Below, piece after piece: positions 1 to 9,157 of a stretch of DNA of 64,000 nt. Source of the DNA: Marinomonas ostreistagni (lineage in GTDB: Bacteria > Pseudomonadota > Gammaproteobacteria > Pseudomonadales > Marinomonadaceae); NCBI RefSeq assembly GCF_016461785.1, contig NZ_JAEMUH010000004.1, forward strand, positions 219,112-283,111, read 5' to 3'. The notes under the pieces are model-generated. The model saw nothing but the letters and a program-made list of their open reading frames with translations, ran no database searches and was not told where the DNA came from. The number at the start of each line of letters is the position of its first letter. The stretch's first letter is position 1. A program made the translations under genes and the position numbers.

Positions 1-1664
1 TCATGGATTTTGTCCCAAGGTAATGGATTTTCTAGAGCACTCTCGCCCACATCATCGGTATTGATCAGAGATGGGAAGTTGATGTCTGGCATCACACCTT
101 TATGTTGAGTACTTTCTCCCGAGACGCGGTAAAACTTAGCTTGGGTAATCTTTAGCTGACCTTTATCCAGCTCCTGTAACACTTGAACGGTACCTTTGCC
201 AAAGGTCTGATCCCCAACAACAATGGCTCTACCGTAGTCTTTTAGTGCACCGGCAACGATTTCAGAGGCAGAGGCACTCATGCGGTTTACCATGACTGCC
301 ATCGGGCCACTGTAAGTGATGTCACGATCTTGATCGCCTAAAATGCTGACTCGTCCAGAGGCATCACGGATTTGCACAACTGGGCCTGCTGGAATGAATA
401 GTCCGGTTAATGAGTTTGCTTCTTGTAGAGAGCCGCCACCATTATTTCTAAGGTCTAAAATGAGCGCGGTAATATCCTCTTTTTGAAGTTCTTCGATCAG
501 TTTCTTGGTATCTCGAGTCGAACTCTTGTAATCGCGGTCGCCACGTTGAATGGCGGCAAAATCTGAGTAGAAGGTTGGCAGTTCGATAACGCCTACTTTA
601 AAGGTTTTACCGCCGCGCTCTACTTCGACAATTTTCTTTTGAGCGGACTGATCTTCAAGTTTCACTTTTTCACGAGTGATGGTGATTTTTTTGCTATTCT
701 GGGTGTTGCTGTTGGCAGGGATGATTTCAAGGATGACATTTGTGCCACGTTCACCTCGAATCATATCCACTACGTCGTCAAGGCGCATACCGACTACATC
801 AATCATAGGCTTGCCTTCTTGACCAACGGCGATGATGCGGTCGTTAGGTGCTAATTCATTTTGAGCTTCCGCTGGGCCACCAGGAATCAGTCGAACGACT
901 TTCGTGTAGTCGTCTTCCATTTGAAGTACGGCACCAATGCCCTCTAAAGAAAGGCTCATGTTGATATTGAATGCTTCAGATGCACGGGGAGCGAAATAGC
1001 TAGTATGAGGGTCTAGTACTGCCGTCACGGAGTTTGCAAAACTTTGAAATACATCCACTGCATTGGTTTGGTCTATTTGCTTTAGCTGGCTTTTATAGCG
1101 ACGCTCAATGGCATCGATGATATCCGCTTCTTCTTCCCCATTAAGCTTCAGAGTTAGCGCTCGATTTTTAATACGCTTTCGCCAGTAGTCGTCGAGCTCT
1201 TCTTGGCTTTTGGCCCAAGCTAGCTTGTCTGGGTCAATATTTAGGCTTTCGTTTTGGGTAAAGTCGAACCCTTTTACCATGTTTGGAATTTCAGCTAAGA
1301 CTTTCTCAAGTCGAGCTTCGGCACGCTCTAGGTAAAGGTTATATATATCGTAAGCAACTTGTGAATCTCCGTCACGTAGGGCATCGTCAAAATCATCCCT
1401 GTATTGAGTTAATAGATTCACATCTTCTTGTAATAGAAAACTGCGCGATGGATCTAGAGCGTTTAAGTAATTATCAAACGCTTGCTCAGAGATTTCATCG
1501 TCAATCATTGTTTTGTTATAGTGGACGTTTTCTAGAGTTGATACGATTTCTTGTGCAACACGGTCGTAGTCATGAGGTGGTTCGAGCTTTTCATACGCCG
1601 AAACGGAACCGCTGGCTAACGCGATACTAGGAAGTAAACTTAACAACAGGCGTTTGTAGATCAT
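1..1664 (-). CDS. prc: Tail-specific (carboxy-terminal) protease Prc, 5' part; C-terminus lies outside the window
   Basis: Periplasmic serine protease of the S41 family that degrades or trims proteins from their C-terminus. About 554 codons are present; Prc/Tsp is usually near 680 residues, so the C-terminal part is missing only because the window starts here. Residues 1-23 form a signal peptide ending around ASGSVSA. An N-terminal helical domain is followed by a PDZ domain (about 230-320, GIGAVLQMEDDYTKVVRLIPGGPA) and the protease domain. The catalytic Ser is in the SASASE motif (most likely S465) and the general-base Lys is K490 in FGKGTVQ, with the usual spacing of 25. The start ATG at 1664 directly precedes the hydrophobic leader. 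Family assignment is firm. Confidence 0.95.
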   Translation of the reverse strand, partial: MIYKRLLLSLLPSIALASGSVSAYEKLEPPHDYDRVAQEIVSTLENVHYNKTMIDDEISEQAFDNYLNALDPSRSFLLQEDVNLLTQYRDDFDDALRDGDSQVAYDIYNLYLERAEARLEKVLAEIPNMVKGFDFTQNESLNIDPDKLAWAKSQEELDDYWRKRIKNRALTLKLNGEEEADIIDAIERRYKSQLKQIDQTNAVDVFQSFANSVTAVLDPHTSYFAPRASEAFNINMSLSLEGIGAVLQMEDDYTKVVRLIPGGPAEAQNELAPNDRIIAVGQEGKPMIDVVGMRLDDVVDMIRGERGTNVILEIIPANSNTQNSKKITITREKVKLEDQSAQKKIVEVERGGKTFKVGVIELPTFYSDFAAIQRGDRDYKSSTRDTKKLIEELQKEDITALILDLRNNGGGSLQEANSLTGLFIPAGPVVQIRDASGRVSILGDQDRDITYSGPMAVMVNRMSASASEIVAGALKDYGRAIVVGDQTFGKGTVQVLQELDKGQLKITQAKFYRVSGESTQHKGVMPDINFPSLINTDDVGESALENPLPWDKIH

Positions 1665-1786
1665 CCGCGATTGGTTCCCTTAAACTGATTAGTCTGTGAT
1701 TACTAAAATCATATTAGACTCGTATCGACAAGACCAGTCCAGCGACAAAAAAGTCGTTTTTTATCTCATTGACTTAGTAGGAAAAT

Positions 1787-3088
1787 ATGAATCAAGCCAG
1801 TTTTAATCAATCTTTGTTGTCATTTCTTGATGATTCCCCAACACCATTTCATGCCGTTGCGACAATGAAGCGGGATCTGCTGGCTGAAGGCTATGAGCAG
1901 CTTGATGAACAGCAAGAGTGGGTGATTAGTGAAGGTGGCAAGTATTTTGTGACTCGTAATGACTCTTCTATCATTGCGTTTACTACACCTACTTTAGATT
2001 TTGCACACCAAGGCTTCCGTATGATTGGTGCCCATACTGACAGCCCATGTTTGAAGCTGAAGCCTAACGCTCACGTAGAACGTTTTGGCTATCACCAGCT
2101 AGGAGTGGAAGTGTACGGCGGTGTGCTGCTTCACACTTGGCTTGACCGTGATCTTTCTATTGCTGGGCGTGTGACGTTTAAGACGGAGTCTGGTGAGCTG
2201 AAGAGCCGCCTGATTGACTTTAAAGATCCGATTGCCTTAGTACCCAATTTAGCCATTCATTTGAGTCGTGGAGTCAATACCGAAGGCTTTAAGGTTAATC
2301 CGCAAGAAGAGATCTTGCCAGTGCTTTGTGGTGCAGAGCATACCTTTGAGCTTGAAGCGCTATTGAAAGAGCAAATTATTCGTCAGAATAGTGATGTGAC
2401 AGTGGAATCTGTCTTGAGCTTTGAACTGAGTCTGTACGATGTACAAAAAGCGGCGATTACTGGTTTGCATGGGGATTATATCAGCGCTGCACGTTTGGAT
2501 AATTTGCTGAGCTGCTACGTTGGTATGCAAGCGTTACTAAATGCTGATCCAGCGCGCCCGACTTTGTTAATCTGTACAGATCACGAAGAGGTGGGCAGCC
2601 AATCTTCTTGTGGTGCAAATGGCCCATTCCTAGAAGATGTACTTCGCCGCTTAACACCGGTGCCAGAGCAATACACTCAGACGATACAACATTCTATGCT
2701 GATTTCAGCAGACAATGCTCATGCCTTGCATCCGAACTATGCAGCGAAGCATGACCAACTTCATGCACCTTTGATCAACCAAGGGGCAGTGATTAAGGTG
2801 AATAATAACCAACGCTATGCCACCAACAGTGAAACAGCAGCAATTTATAAAGACATTGCTAATAGCTTAGGGCTTCCGGCACAAACCTTCGTGGTTCGTA
2901 GCGATATGGCATGTGGCAGTACCATTGGTCCGATCACGTCGGGAGAGATTGGTGTGGCGACATTGGATATTGGCTTACCAACGTTTGGTATGCATTCGAT
3001 CCGTGAACTGGCTGGCAGTGTGGATGCCTTCAATTTATACAAGATTCTAGTGGCGTTTACTGAGCGGGAATATTTGATTACCGCCTAA
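1787..3088 (+). CDS. apeB: M18 family aminopeptidase
   Basis: Cytoplasmic dinuclear metallo-aminopeptidase of family M18 (aspartyl aminopeptidase type), releasing N-terminal residues from peptides. The length of 433 residues is normal for the family. Visible metal and catalytic residues are H83 and D85 in GAHTDSPCLKLKP, D238 in ARLDNLLSCY, and the D265-H266-E267-E268 run in CTDHEEVGSQS. A further His lies in the ALHPNYAAKHD segment and in the C-terminal GMHSIRE. The gene is transcribed alone, away from prc, and ends just before a bidirectional terminator shared with the tolC-type gene. The substrate preference cannot be read from the sequence. Confidence 0.95.
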   Translation: MNQASFNQSLLSFLDDSPTPFHAVATMKRDLLAEGYEQLDEQQEWVISEGGKYFVTRNDSSIIAFTTPTLDFAHQGFRMIGAHTDSPCLKLKPNAHVERFGYHQLGVEVYGGVLLHTWLDRDLSIAGRVTFKTESGELKSRLIDFKDPIALVPNLAIHLSRGVNTEGFKVNPQEEILPVLCGAEHTFELEALLKEQIIRQNSDVTVESVLSFELSLYDVQKAAITGLHGDYISAARLDNLLSCYVGMQALLNADPARPTLLICTDHEEVGSQSSCGANGPFLEDVLRRLTPVPEQYTQTIQHSMLISADNAHALHPNYAAKHDQLHAPLINQGAVIKVNNNQRYATNSETAAIYKDIANSLGLPAQTFVVRSDMACGSTIGPITSGEIGVATLDIGLPTFGMHSIRELAGSVDAFNLYKILVAFTEREYLITA

Positions 3089-3121
3089 GGCAAGTTAACT
3101 AAACTAGGTAGCTCTTAGAGC

Positions 3122-3155
3122 AAAAAAAAACAGCGCATGATGCGCTGTTTTTTAT
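3122..3155. terminator. Bidirectional Rho-independent terminator between apeB and tolC
   Basis: A 9-bp perfect stem (AACAGCGCA / TGCGCTGTT) with a 3-nt loop is flanked by an A-run on the left and a T-run on the right, so it can terminate both converging genes. Confidence 0.9.
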
Positions 3156-3171
3156 TAAATGCTAGAAAGCA

Positions 3172-4488
3172 TTAGATCAGCCATTGGTTCAGTTCAGCAA
3201 TATCTTCTTCACTAAGATCACCAGTTAGCTGGTCTAGAGTGATTTGCTGTAAAACGAAGCTGTAACGAAGTTGTTCGTAGGTATTCTTAGCATCGAAGTA
3301 AGTGGATTGAGCATCCAACAGTTCAACGATATTACGTGTGCCCACATCATAACCAGCTTGTGTCGCTTCTAATGCGCTTTCTGAAGAGCGAATAACTTGC
3401 TGTTGTGCCTTAACTTGGGCAGCAAGTGTTTTAAGTTGCAACACGGCACTTCGGATACTCAATTCGATATCTTGAATTGAGCTGGCACGAGTTTCTGTAG
3501 CAGATTCTGCGCTCGCAACGGCTTGACGAACTGAGGCACTGATCGCACCGCCACTGTAAAGCGGAATTGAAACGCCTAAACCGATAGATGCAGTATTGGT
3601 TACACCATCTTGTCGAGACGATGTTTCAACAGAGTAATTATTGTCTGTGCGAGCGATTGAGCCGGTAATTGAAACCGTTGGCACGCGACCACTTGCTTTT
3701 TGAATATCGATATTGTTCTGAGCAGACTCAACGGTTAAATCCAAAAGTTGAACGCTTTTGTTAGCCGCCATCGCTCGCTGAATCAGATCATTGGCATTGA
3801 GCGTTGGGTCAACCTTAATGGGAAATGACTCAGAAAGGCGAGGAATGTCTTGAATGCTCTGCCCAGTTCGTTGGTAAAGCGATTCCATGGCAATTGTTAG
3901 TTGTGCTTCTGCGTCAAGTTCAGTTACCAGAATAGAATCGTAAGCTGCTTGTGCATCTTGTAGATCTGTCACAGACACTAAACCTACTTCGTATTGCTTT
4001 TTCACTCGGTCTAATTGACCTGCGTAGCTTTTCACCTGAGAGCGAGTAGTATCCAGAGTTGCCTGAGCCGTTAAAACGGCAAAATAGTCATTCAGGGTAT
4101 TATAAATAAGCAACTCTTTTGCTTGCTCTAGCTCTACACCAGAACTTGCGAAGGTAATTTCAACCGCATCAACACCGTAATCTAAAGCAGGAGAATAGAT
4201 AGGGTAATCGAGGTTTAATGCTAACTGGTTTTGAGTATTTCCATAAGAATCAGCATTTTCTGGATCAGTGTTTGTGTAACCAAGGTTGCCACTGAAACTG
4301 ATATTTGGATATAGGTTACCTCTAGTTACTTCAACTTGTTCTTTGTCTGCTCGGTAAGAAGCGTTAGCAGCGCGTAAACTAGGGTCATGTGCTTTGGCTA
4401 AATCGTAGACTTCACTGAGACTCTCTGCATGCACTGAAGGTAGTGCCACCGTTGCCGTAATAAGCGACGCGATAATGTGCTTTTTCAT
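3172..4488 (-). CDS. tolC: TolC-family outer membrane channel protein
   Basis: Outer-membrane component of type I secretion and multidrug efflux systems. A signal peptide (MKKHIIASLITATVALPSVHA) precedes two repeated outer-membrane-efflux domains. The repeats contain the usual long coiled helices with regular Ala/Gln/Ser content and the VSVTDLQDAQAAYDS and GTRNIVELLDAQSTYFDA motifs typical of TolC. The length of 438 residues is slightly short of E. coli TolC but normal for TolC-like proteins in marine gammaproteobacteria. No inner-membrane or periplasmic partner lies next to it, so it probably serves several exporters. It would be the expected outer-membrane exit for a LapA-type adhesin, but nothing in this window proves that. 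Confidence 0.9.
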   Translation of the reverse strand: MKKHIIASLITATVALPSVHAESLSEVYDLAKAHDPSLRAANASYRADKEQVEVTRGNLYPNISFSGNLGYTNTDPENADSYGNTQNQLALNLDYPIYSPALDYGVDAVEITFASSGVELEQAKELLIYNTLNDYFAVLTAQATLDTTRSQVKSYAGQLDRVKKQYEVGLVSVTDLQDAQAAYDSILVTELDAEAQLTIAMESLYQRTGQSIQDIPRLSESFPIKVDPTLNANDLIQRAMAANKSVQLLDLTVESAQNNIDIQKASGRVPTVSITGSIARTDNNYSVETSSRQDGVTNTASIGLGVSIPLYSGGAISASVRQAVASAESATETRASSIQDIELSIRSAVLQLKTLAAQVKAQQQVIRSSESALEATQAGYDVGTRNIVELLDAQSTYFDAKNTYEQLRYSFVLQQITLDQLTGDLSEEDIAELNQWLI

Positions 4489-4647
4489 AGGTTCCTTTCT
4501 TGCCTCGATATGAAATAAATTTATACTACCTGACGATAAAGACAGTGAATACTGCGTTTTTTGTTATATCTTGTATGACTGTTGACAATATCATACCCAT
4601 TAGCAAAATCGTTCGAGCCTATTGTGTAAATAATGCAATATAGCCAT

Positions 4648-4670
4648 GAGAACTCTGCAAGAAAGTTCTC
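4648..4670 (-). other. Short inverted repeat downstream of the DUF4139-like gene
   Basis: GAGAACT and AGTTCTC arms separated by 9 nt lie between the end of the DUF4139-like gene and the tolC promoter region. No clear T-run follows on the minus strand, so it is only a weak terminator candidate. Confidence 0.3.
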
Positions 4671-4691
4671 ATTTAGGCATAAATTGCTTCG

Positions 4692-5948
4692 TTATGAGCC
4701 AGAAGAGGCTAATTCAACTGTATAGCGAATTTTATATGTGGCATTGGGGGCGAGGGCTCCATTGAGTGCTACGGTGTTCGCGTTAACTTGTTCAAGGGAG
4801 CGCAAAGACAGCTCGCGAATTGATGCAGAGAAACGGTGATTAATCTGATAATCCTGAGGGCGCTTAGATAAGTTTTTTAGGTTCAATTCCCAAGTTTGCA
4901 TAATACCTTTAGCGTCTTTAGACTCTGTAACAAGCGTCAAGTCACCGGTTAAGTCTAGGCTTTTATTTAGCATAACTTCAACTTCTGCACCTTCGCGCAT
5001 GCTTTTCAAAACAACAGGCTGGCCGTTTAAATAGTAAGGCTTTTTGTGCCATAGGGTTTGGTAAGTACCAGGCATCAGATCTTTTGGACTATCAAAGCGT
5101 ATCTGCTGTTGAAAGTTCAACGGAAGCTTTGACGCTGAAGGATAGCTATAAACCGATGATACATTACTACGTTTAGTGATTTGACTTGAGTGTTTACCCA
5201 AATCCACCAACGTTTTTGATGCAGCCGGTAGGGTTATATCGGTCAACTCAAGGGTGATTTCACTGTCTTGATAGTCAGTACTCGGCGCACTTCGCTCTGC
5301 CATCATGTCCCCAGCGACAGCACTTTTCATCATCATGGGTCTAAGGGCAGGATTACGCTGACTATAATGCAGCAATGCGCTATCAAGAGCGATATCCAGC
5401 GAGGCGCTGTTTTGGATACTGGCCTGCTGAATAAGCGTCACATCTTGCTCATCAATGATCATAGACAACTCAGGATGCCAGCGAATATCCGAGGTTTGAT
5501 AGGTGAGAGTTCCTTGATAGTTAAGCGATGTACGACGATTCGATGCGGCCAATTTAGGAACTAGATAAAAATCATTTAGTGGGTAGCTGGCAGAGACTCG
5601 TTTGATGCTAAGAGTGAAGTATTGGTCATTGACAGCTTCCAAAGTCCCTTCAAAAGATAGGTCGCGACTCTTGTGCTCAACTCTCACACTCTGTCCTAAA
5701 TGGTCGCTCCAGCCGATACGAGTGCCATGATAGATGTCTGGCAATTGAAAAGGAGAATAGTTTTTACCAATAGGGAGGATGCTTCCTTCTTGAGGCGTAA
5801 AACTTAACGATTCTCCCTTTGATAGACTCTCTGTAACTTGGCTTCCATTTTGATCAATGACAACGGCATCTGGTGCTGCAAAGGCTGCAACGGAAGTGAG
5901 CAATAAGCCAGTCATGGTGGTATTACTTAAAATTGTTTTAGTTTCCAT
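4692..5948 (-). CDS. Secreted DUF4139-like protein of unknown function
   Basis: 418 residues with a signal peptide-like N-terminus ending near VAAFAAPDA. The middle part (about 140-200, LTYQTSDIRWHPELSMIID followed by a beta-rich stretch) resembles the DUF4139 domain found in mucoidy-inhibitor-A-like proteins. The C-terminal half is beta-rich with the sequence ITLPAASKTLVDLG and a conserved YQTLWHKKPYYLNGQPV segment. The N-terminal coiled-coil half seen in many DUF4139 proteins is absent. The protein probably acts in the envelope. It lies upstream of tolC in the same orientation with a 203-bp gap, so co-transcription is uncertain. The DUF4139 assignment is by pattern recognition and should be tested by a profile search. 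Confidence 0.6.
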   Translation of the reverse strand: METKTILSNTTMTGLLLTSVAAFAAPDAVVIDQNGSQVTESLSKGESLSFTPQEGSILPIGKNYSPFQLPDIYHGTRIGWSDHLGQSVRVEHKSRDLSFEGTLEAVNDQYFTLSIKRVSASYPLNDFYLVPKLAASNRRTSLNYQGTLTYQTSDIRWHPELSMIIDEQDVTLIQQASIQNSASLDIALDSALLHYSQRNPALRPMMMKSAVAGDMMAERSAPSTDYQDSEITLELTDITLPAASKTLVDLGKHSSQITKRSNVSSVYSYPSASKLPLNFQQQIRFDSPKDLMPGTYQTLWHKKPYYLNGQPVVLKSMREGAEVEVMLNKSLDLTGDLTLVTESKDAKGIMQTWELNLKNLSKRPQDYQINHRFSASIRELSLRSLEQVNANTVALNGALAPNATYKIRYTVELASSGS

Positions 5949-6057
5949 ATGCTATCCTATTTTTGAAATATATCTTTGAAGCTTGCCAGTGCTCCTTTCT
6001 AAACGAGAATAACGTAGAATAGTCAAAGATAAATAGAACACAAAATGGAAGGTTGTT

Positions 6058-6840
6058 GTGCAAAACGGGCTTTTACTTATTGATGCCTTAAACTTGATAA
6101 GACGCTTACATGCAGCGCTTGAACATGAGCAAGATGAACAGCGGCGCATTGAGCGTACACAAAGTCTTTGTGTCGATGCTTTGGCTAAGCTTGTCGCTCA
6201 ATTCACTCCTGCTTATATGGCGATTGTGTTTGATTCGCCCAGTAAAACATGGCGTCATGAGGTGTTCCCTGAATATAAGTTAGGGCGTCCTCCAATGGAT
6301 GACTTATTACTTGAATCCATGCCAAAGTTTGCTGAAGTGTTTCGTTTTAATAGTTGGCCATGTCTTAGATTGACTGGATGGGAAGCCGATGATCTTGTAG
6401 CGACGCTAGCGTATAAAGCGAGTTTACATGCTATTCCCTCAATGATCGTTTCGACCGATAAGGGATATACTCAATTACTGCAATACCCCAATATTCTGCA
6501 ATACGACTATTTCGCAAAACAAGGCTATGATCCGCAATGGGTCGTACAAAAATATGGTGTTAAGCCAAAGTTGTTACCCGATTATTGGGCTCTGGTTGGA
6601 GATACAACTAATCATATTCCTGGAGTTAAAGGAGTTGGTCCTAAGTCTTCCGTTACGATTCTTGAAGGAAAAAGTGGCTTAGAAAATGTGTTTGATTCCT
6701 TATCAGAATACCCTGCAAAATTCCAAAAACTGCTAGAAGGGCAATTGGCTCATTGCCAATTTGCCCGCTCACTGGTGACACTCAAATGTGACGTAGACAT
6801 CGGTATTCGGCTATCGCAATTAACCTTGCCTAGCCACTGA
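6058..6840 (+). CDS. xni: Flap endonuclease Xni (ExoIX-like 5'-3' nuclease)
   Basis: Member of the 5'-3' exonuclease/FEN family, structure-specific for 5' flaps. The sequence follows E. coli Xni: LLLIDALNLIRRLHA at the N-terminus, YKLGRPPMDD, the acidic WEADDLVATLA motif, IVSTDKGYTQLL, and the helix-hairpin-helix GVKGVGPKSSVTIL. The length of 260 residues fits. The start is GTG at 6058 with GGAAGG five to six bases upstream. As in other Xni proteins, only part of the full FEN acidic cluster is present. The 3' end overlaps the convergent neighbouring gene by 11 bp. Confidence 0.9.
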   Translation: MQNGLLLIDALNLIRRLHAALEHEQDEQRRIERTQSLCVDALAKLVAQFTPAYMAIVFDSPSKTWRHEVFPEYKLGRPPMDDLLLESMPKFAEVFRFNSWPCLRLTGWEADDLVATLAYKASLHAIPSMIVSTDKGYTQLLQYPNILQYDYFAKQGYDPQWVVQKYGVKPKLLPDYWALVGDTTNHIPGVKGVGPKSSVTILEGKSGLENVFDSLSEYPAKFQKLLEGQLAHCQFARSLVTLKCDVDIGIRLSQLTLPSH

Positions 6841-7651
6841 CCTTCGAGCTAATGGTTTTATAACCTTTCAATATACAGTCATATAGCTGATCAATCACTT
6901 GAGTTGATTCTTTAAAGAGAAAGTCTGGATCCTGCTCTTTCAAACTCGAGGTTTCAGCCCCATTACGGATGATGTGTAAGAAGTCTTTTAATTGAGAGAG
7001 ACTGGAGGCAGGGAAGTGTTGCTGTAGCGAAGCGAGCCTGTCTTCAATTCGCGTTAATGTATACATTAATTGAAGCTTTTTATCGGCACTAATTTCATGC
7101 CTACTAGCGACTTGTATTGATAACCCCCTCACTTGTGCCAAAGACTCAGTCAGCTCTGGTACTGTTTTGACCATCTGGTTGGCTAGTTCTCTGACATCTG
7201 GGTCAGCATTGGTCGTTAGATTGTATTTGTCAGCAATTTCTAAAAGGCCTTCTAACGCTCGGCTGATAATGCTTGAGTGACTTCTAAAGCTTTCTTCTGC
7301 ACTTGAAAAGTGTTGACTCATCGTTTGTTGCCAACGAGCTTTAAGGGACTTTATACCCACTTGAAATGGATTGTTGCTTGTAGCTTGGAACTGCTCAAGG
7401 GCTATAAAACGGTGGCTTAAGTCTACCTCAATCAATTGAATCTTTTGTTTAAACTCTTGGTTCCCGTTGAGTAGCCCTGAATGGAGTGCTCGGTGTTGTT
7501 GTATGAGCTTTATTATCTCAAGAAGTTGACGCAAAGCGTCTAACCCTTTTACCGTCATCGCGCGACTTTTTTTATCGCTAAGGTAATAGCGTAAGGTTGC
7601 CAACCCAGACAATAAAACACATAAAGCAATGGCGCTAATAACAATGATCAT
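6830..7651 (-). CDS. Membrane-anchored helical protein resembling a NIT-type/chemoreceptor sensor domain
   Basis: 273 residues. A single N-terminal membrane segment (about 2-22) is followed by a basic stretch RYYLSDKKSR, which predicts that the rest is cytoplasmic. The remainder is all-helical: LLEIIKLIQQHRALHSGLLNG resembles the first helix of nitrate/nitrite-sensing (NIT) domains. LLEIADKYNLTTNADPDVRELANQMVKTVPELTESLAQVRGL resembles the helical-bundle sensor region of chemoreceptors (given here only as landmarks: LLEIADKYNL at about 139, VPELTESLAQ at about 168). It has no signalling domain of its own. Its start is 1 nt after the stop of the upstream chemoreceptor gene, whose last codons provide the GGAGG ribosome-binding site, so the two are translationally coupled. 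Function as a detached sensor is an inference. Confidence 0.6.
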   Translation of the reverse strand: MIIVISAIALCVLLSGLATLRYYLSDKKSRAMTVKGLDALRQLLEIIKLIQQHRALHSGLLNGNQEFKQKIQLIEVDLSHRFIALEQFQATSNNPFQVGIKSLKARWQQTMSQHFSSAEESFRSHSSIISRALEGLLEIADKYNLTTNADPDVRELANQMVKTVPELTESLAQVRGLSIQVASRHEISADKKLQLMYTLTRIEDRLASLQQHFPASSLSQLKDFLHIIRNGAETSSLKEQDPDFLFKESTQVIDQLYDCILKGYKTISSKVSG

Positions 7652-7652
7652 G

Positions 7653-8789
7653 TTACACCTCCTGTGGCGCTAAGCGCGTTGATAACCACTCTAAATAACG
7701 CACCATATCTTTGGTGCTTTGGCTGTTTTGTGTTTGTTTTTCGCTTACCTGAGCGATATCTTGTAAACGACGGCATAAATCGTCGTTCGCGGACTGGAAA
7801 TCATGGATAGTAGATTGAGAAGAGTGCATGTCTGTCTGAGTTTGTTCTGCTGCTTCTTTTATGTCAACGAGCAGAGTTTGGAACTGTATTAAAGAGCTGC
7901 TTGCTTGTTCTGCCTGATTGATCAATTCGTTGCTGTTACGATGAGACACCGTGACTTGCTCCGTCATTGAGTGGACCAAACGAGCAATATCGCTGGTGAC
8001 CGTTTCAGTGTTGGCGGCTAAAGTGCGGACCTCATTCGCTACCACAGCAAAGCCTCTACCTGCCTCACCAGCACGGGCAGATTCAATCGCAGCATTGAGT
8101 GAGAGTAAATTAATCTGCTCGGTTATATCGCCAATGCGAGTAACGAATTCAGAAATATTTTGTGCCGCTTCGCTTAGTGACTCAATTTGGTTTTGATTAA
8201 GAGAAACGGTTTGATTCATTGAAGAAATCTTTTGTTCAAGGTCCGACAGTGCGATGCTGCCTTTCTGAGAGCGAGCAAGTGTTTGAGAGGACATTTGAGC
8301 CGTAGTATCTAAATGGTTTGATATTTCGCCAATCGTAACGCTCATTTCTTCGCTGGTTGTCGCCAGTTCATCTAAAGCCATGGACTCTTTCTGCGCACCT
8401 TCTGCCACTTCATTCGACGACTTAAGTAGTTCCTTTGCTGTAAAACTGGCTTCTGTGGCACAGCTTTTAAGTAATTCATCCTTGCTATCCAATGCTCGTT
8501 TTAGGGTATTTATACAGTCTGCAATAGCGTTGAATTCCGTATCACTTCGAGAGAGAAGGATGTTTTGAGCTTCTTTTATAGGCTCAATAACAAGCTGGAG
8601 ACGTTTTCGTGTAAGACTTATCTGAGCCATGCTCAGATACACGATTAAGGAAACCCCAATGGGGGTAAGCCATTGAGAGAGTGGTCCGTAGTTTAAAATG
8701 AGTGTTAAGCCCCCAATACTGAAAAAAACGATCATTTTTCCATAATATGAAAGACTTGAGATTAAAAGAGCCCCCGGTGCGAATATCAT
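7653..8789 (-). CDS. Methyl-accepting chemotaxis protein without a periplasmic sensor domain
   Basis: About 378 residues from the ATG at 8789, preferred over an upstream ATG at 8870 because AAGGAA lies just before it and the extra N-terminus is Cys/His/Lys rich and unconserved. Two closely spaced membrane segments (about 14-35 and 41-60) are joined by a very short loop, so there is no periplasmic ligand-binding domain. A cytoplasmic linker follows, then the signalling hairpin with the tip [20 protein letters not shown] and [15 protein letters not shown]. No C-terminal CheR/CheB pentapeptide is seen. Downstream, a NIT-like helical protein is translationally coupled and may supply the missing sensor. 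A perfect minus-strand TATAAT at 8910-8915 is a possible promoter. Confidence 0.85.
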   Translation of the reverse strand: MIFAPGALLISSLSYYGKMIVFFSIGGLTLILNYGPLSQWLTPIGVSLIVYLSMAQISLTRKRLQLVIEPIKEAQNILLSRSDTEFNAIADCINTLKRALDSKDELLKSCATEASFTAKELLKSSNEVAEGAQKESMALDELATTSEEMSVTIGEISNHLDTTAQMSSQTLARSQKGSIALSDLEQKISSMNQTVSLNQNQIESLSEAAQNISEFVTRIGDITEQINLLSLNAAIESARAGEAGRGFAVVANEVRTLAANTETVTSDIARLVHSMTEQVTVSHRNSNELINQAEQASSSLIQFQTLLVDIKEAAEQTQTDMHSSQSTIHDFQSANDDLCRRLQDIAQVSEKQTQNSQSTKDMVRYLEWLSTRLAPQEV

Positions 8790-9157
8790 CCTGTTTTTCC
8801 TTCTACTATGATGGCAAATTTTGTTATTAGATTTTTCTAATAAATTGCAACATTTAGGCCATAAATGCATGTGATGACAAGGGGCTGGACTTTATGCATG
8901 AAGCAAGAAATTATACAGAAATATCAATGAGTAATATTTAATTGAATGATTGATATAAAATACAAGACCTTGTTTGAATTCTGTCGTATCGAGAATGTGT
9001 TTTAAAAAAGAGCAACAGAGTGATACATCTTGGTGCAAATAAAAATATTCTCATTGATTGCAAGCTAGCACGGAAAAGATTCACGAATAGACCTTACCGA
9101 TAATGCTTAACAGGCATATAATATGTCGCAATATTCACCCGATTAATGAGATAGGAT
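8790..9157. other. Divergent intergenic region between the MCP gene and gltX
   Basis: 368 bp without a gene. It holds a minus-strand TATAAT (8910-8915) for the chemoreceptor gene, an 8-bp inverted repeat ATATCAAT/ATTGATAT (8921-8928 and 8949-8956), and the gltX promoter near its right end. I see no RNA gene. Confidence 0.6.
9094..9122 (+). promoter_or_regulatory. gltX sigma-70 promoter
   Basis: TTACCG (-35) and a perfect TATAAT (-10, 9117-9122) are separated by 17 bp, giving a leader of about 30 nt before the gltX ATG. Confidence 0.65.

Noticed and set aside
1283..1630. 115-codon plus-strand frame opposite prc
   Set aside because: Fully contained in the prc N-terminal region with no support of its own.
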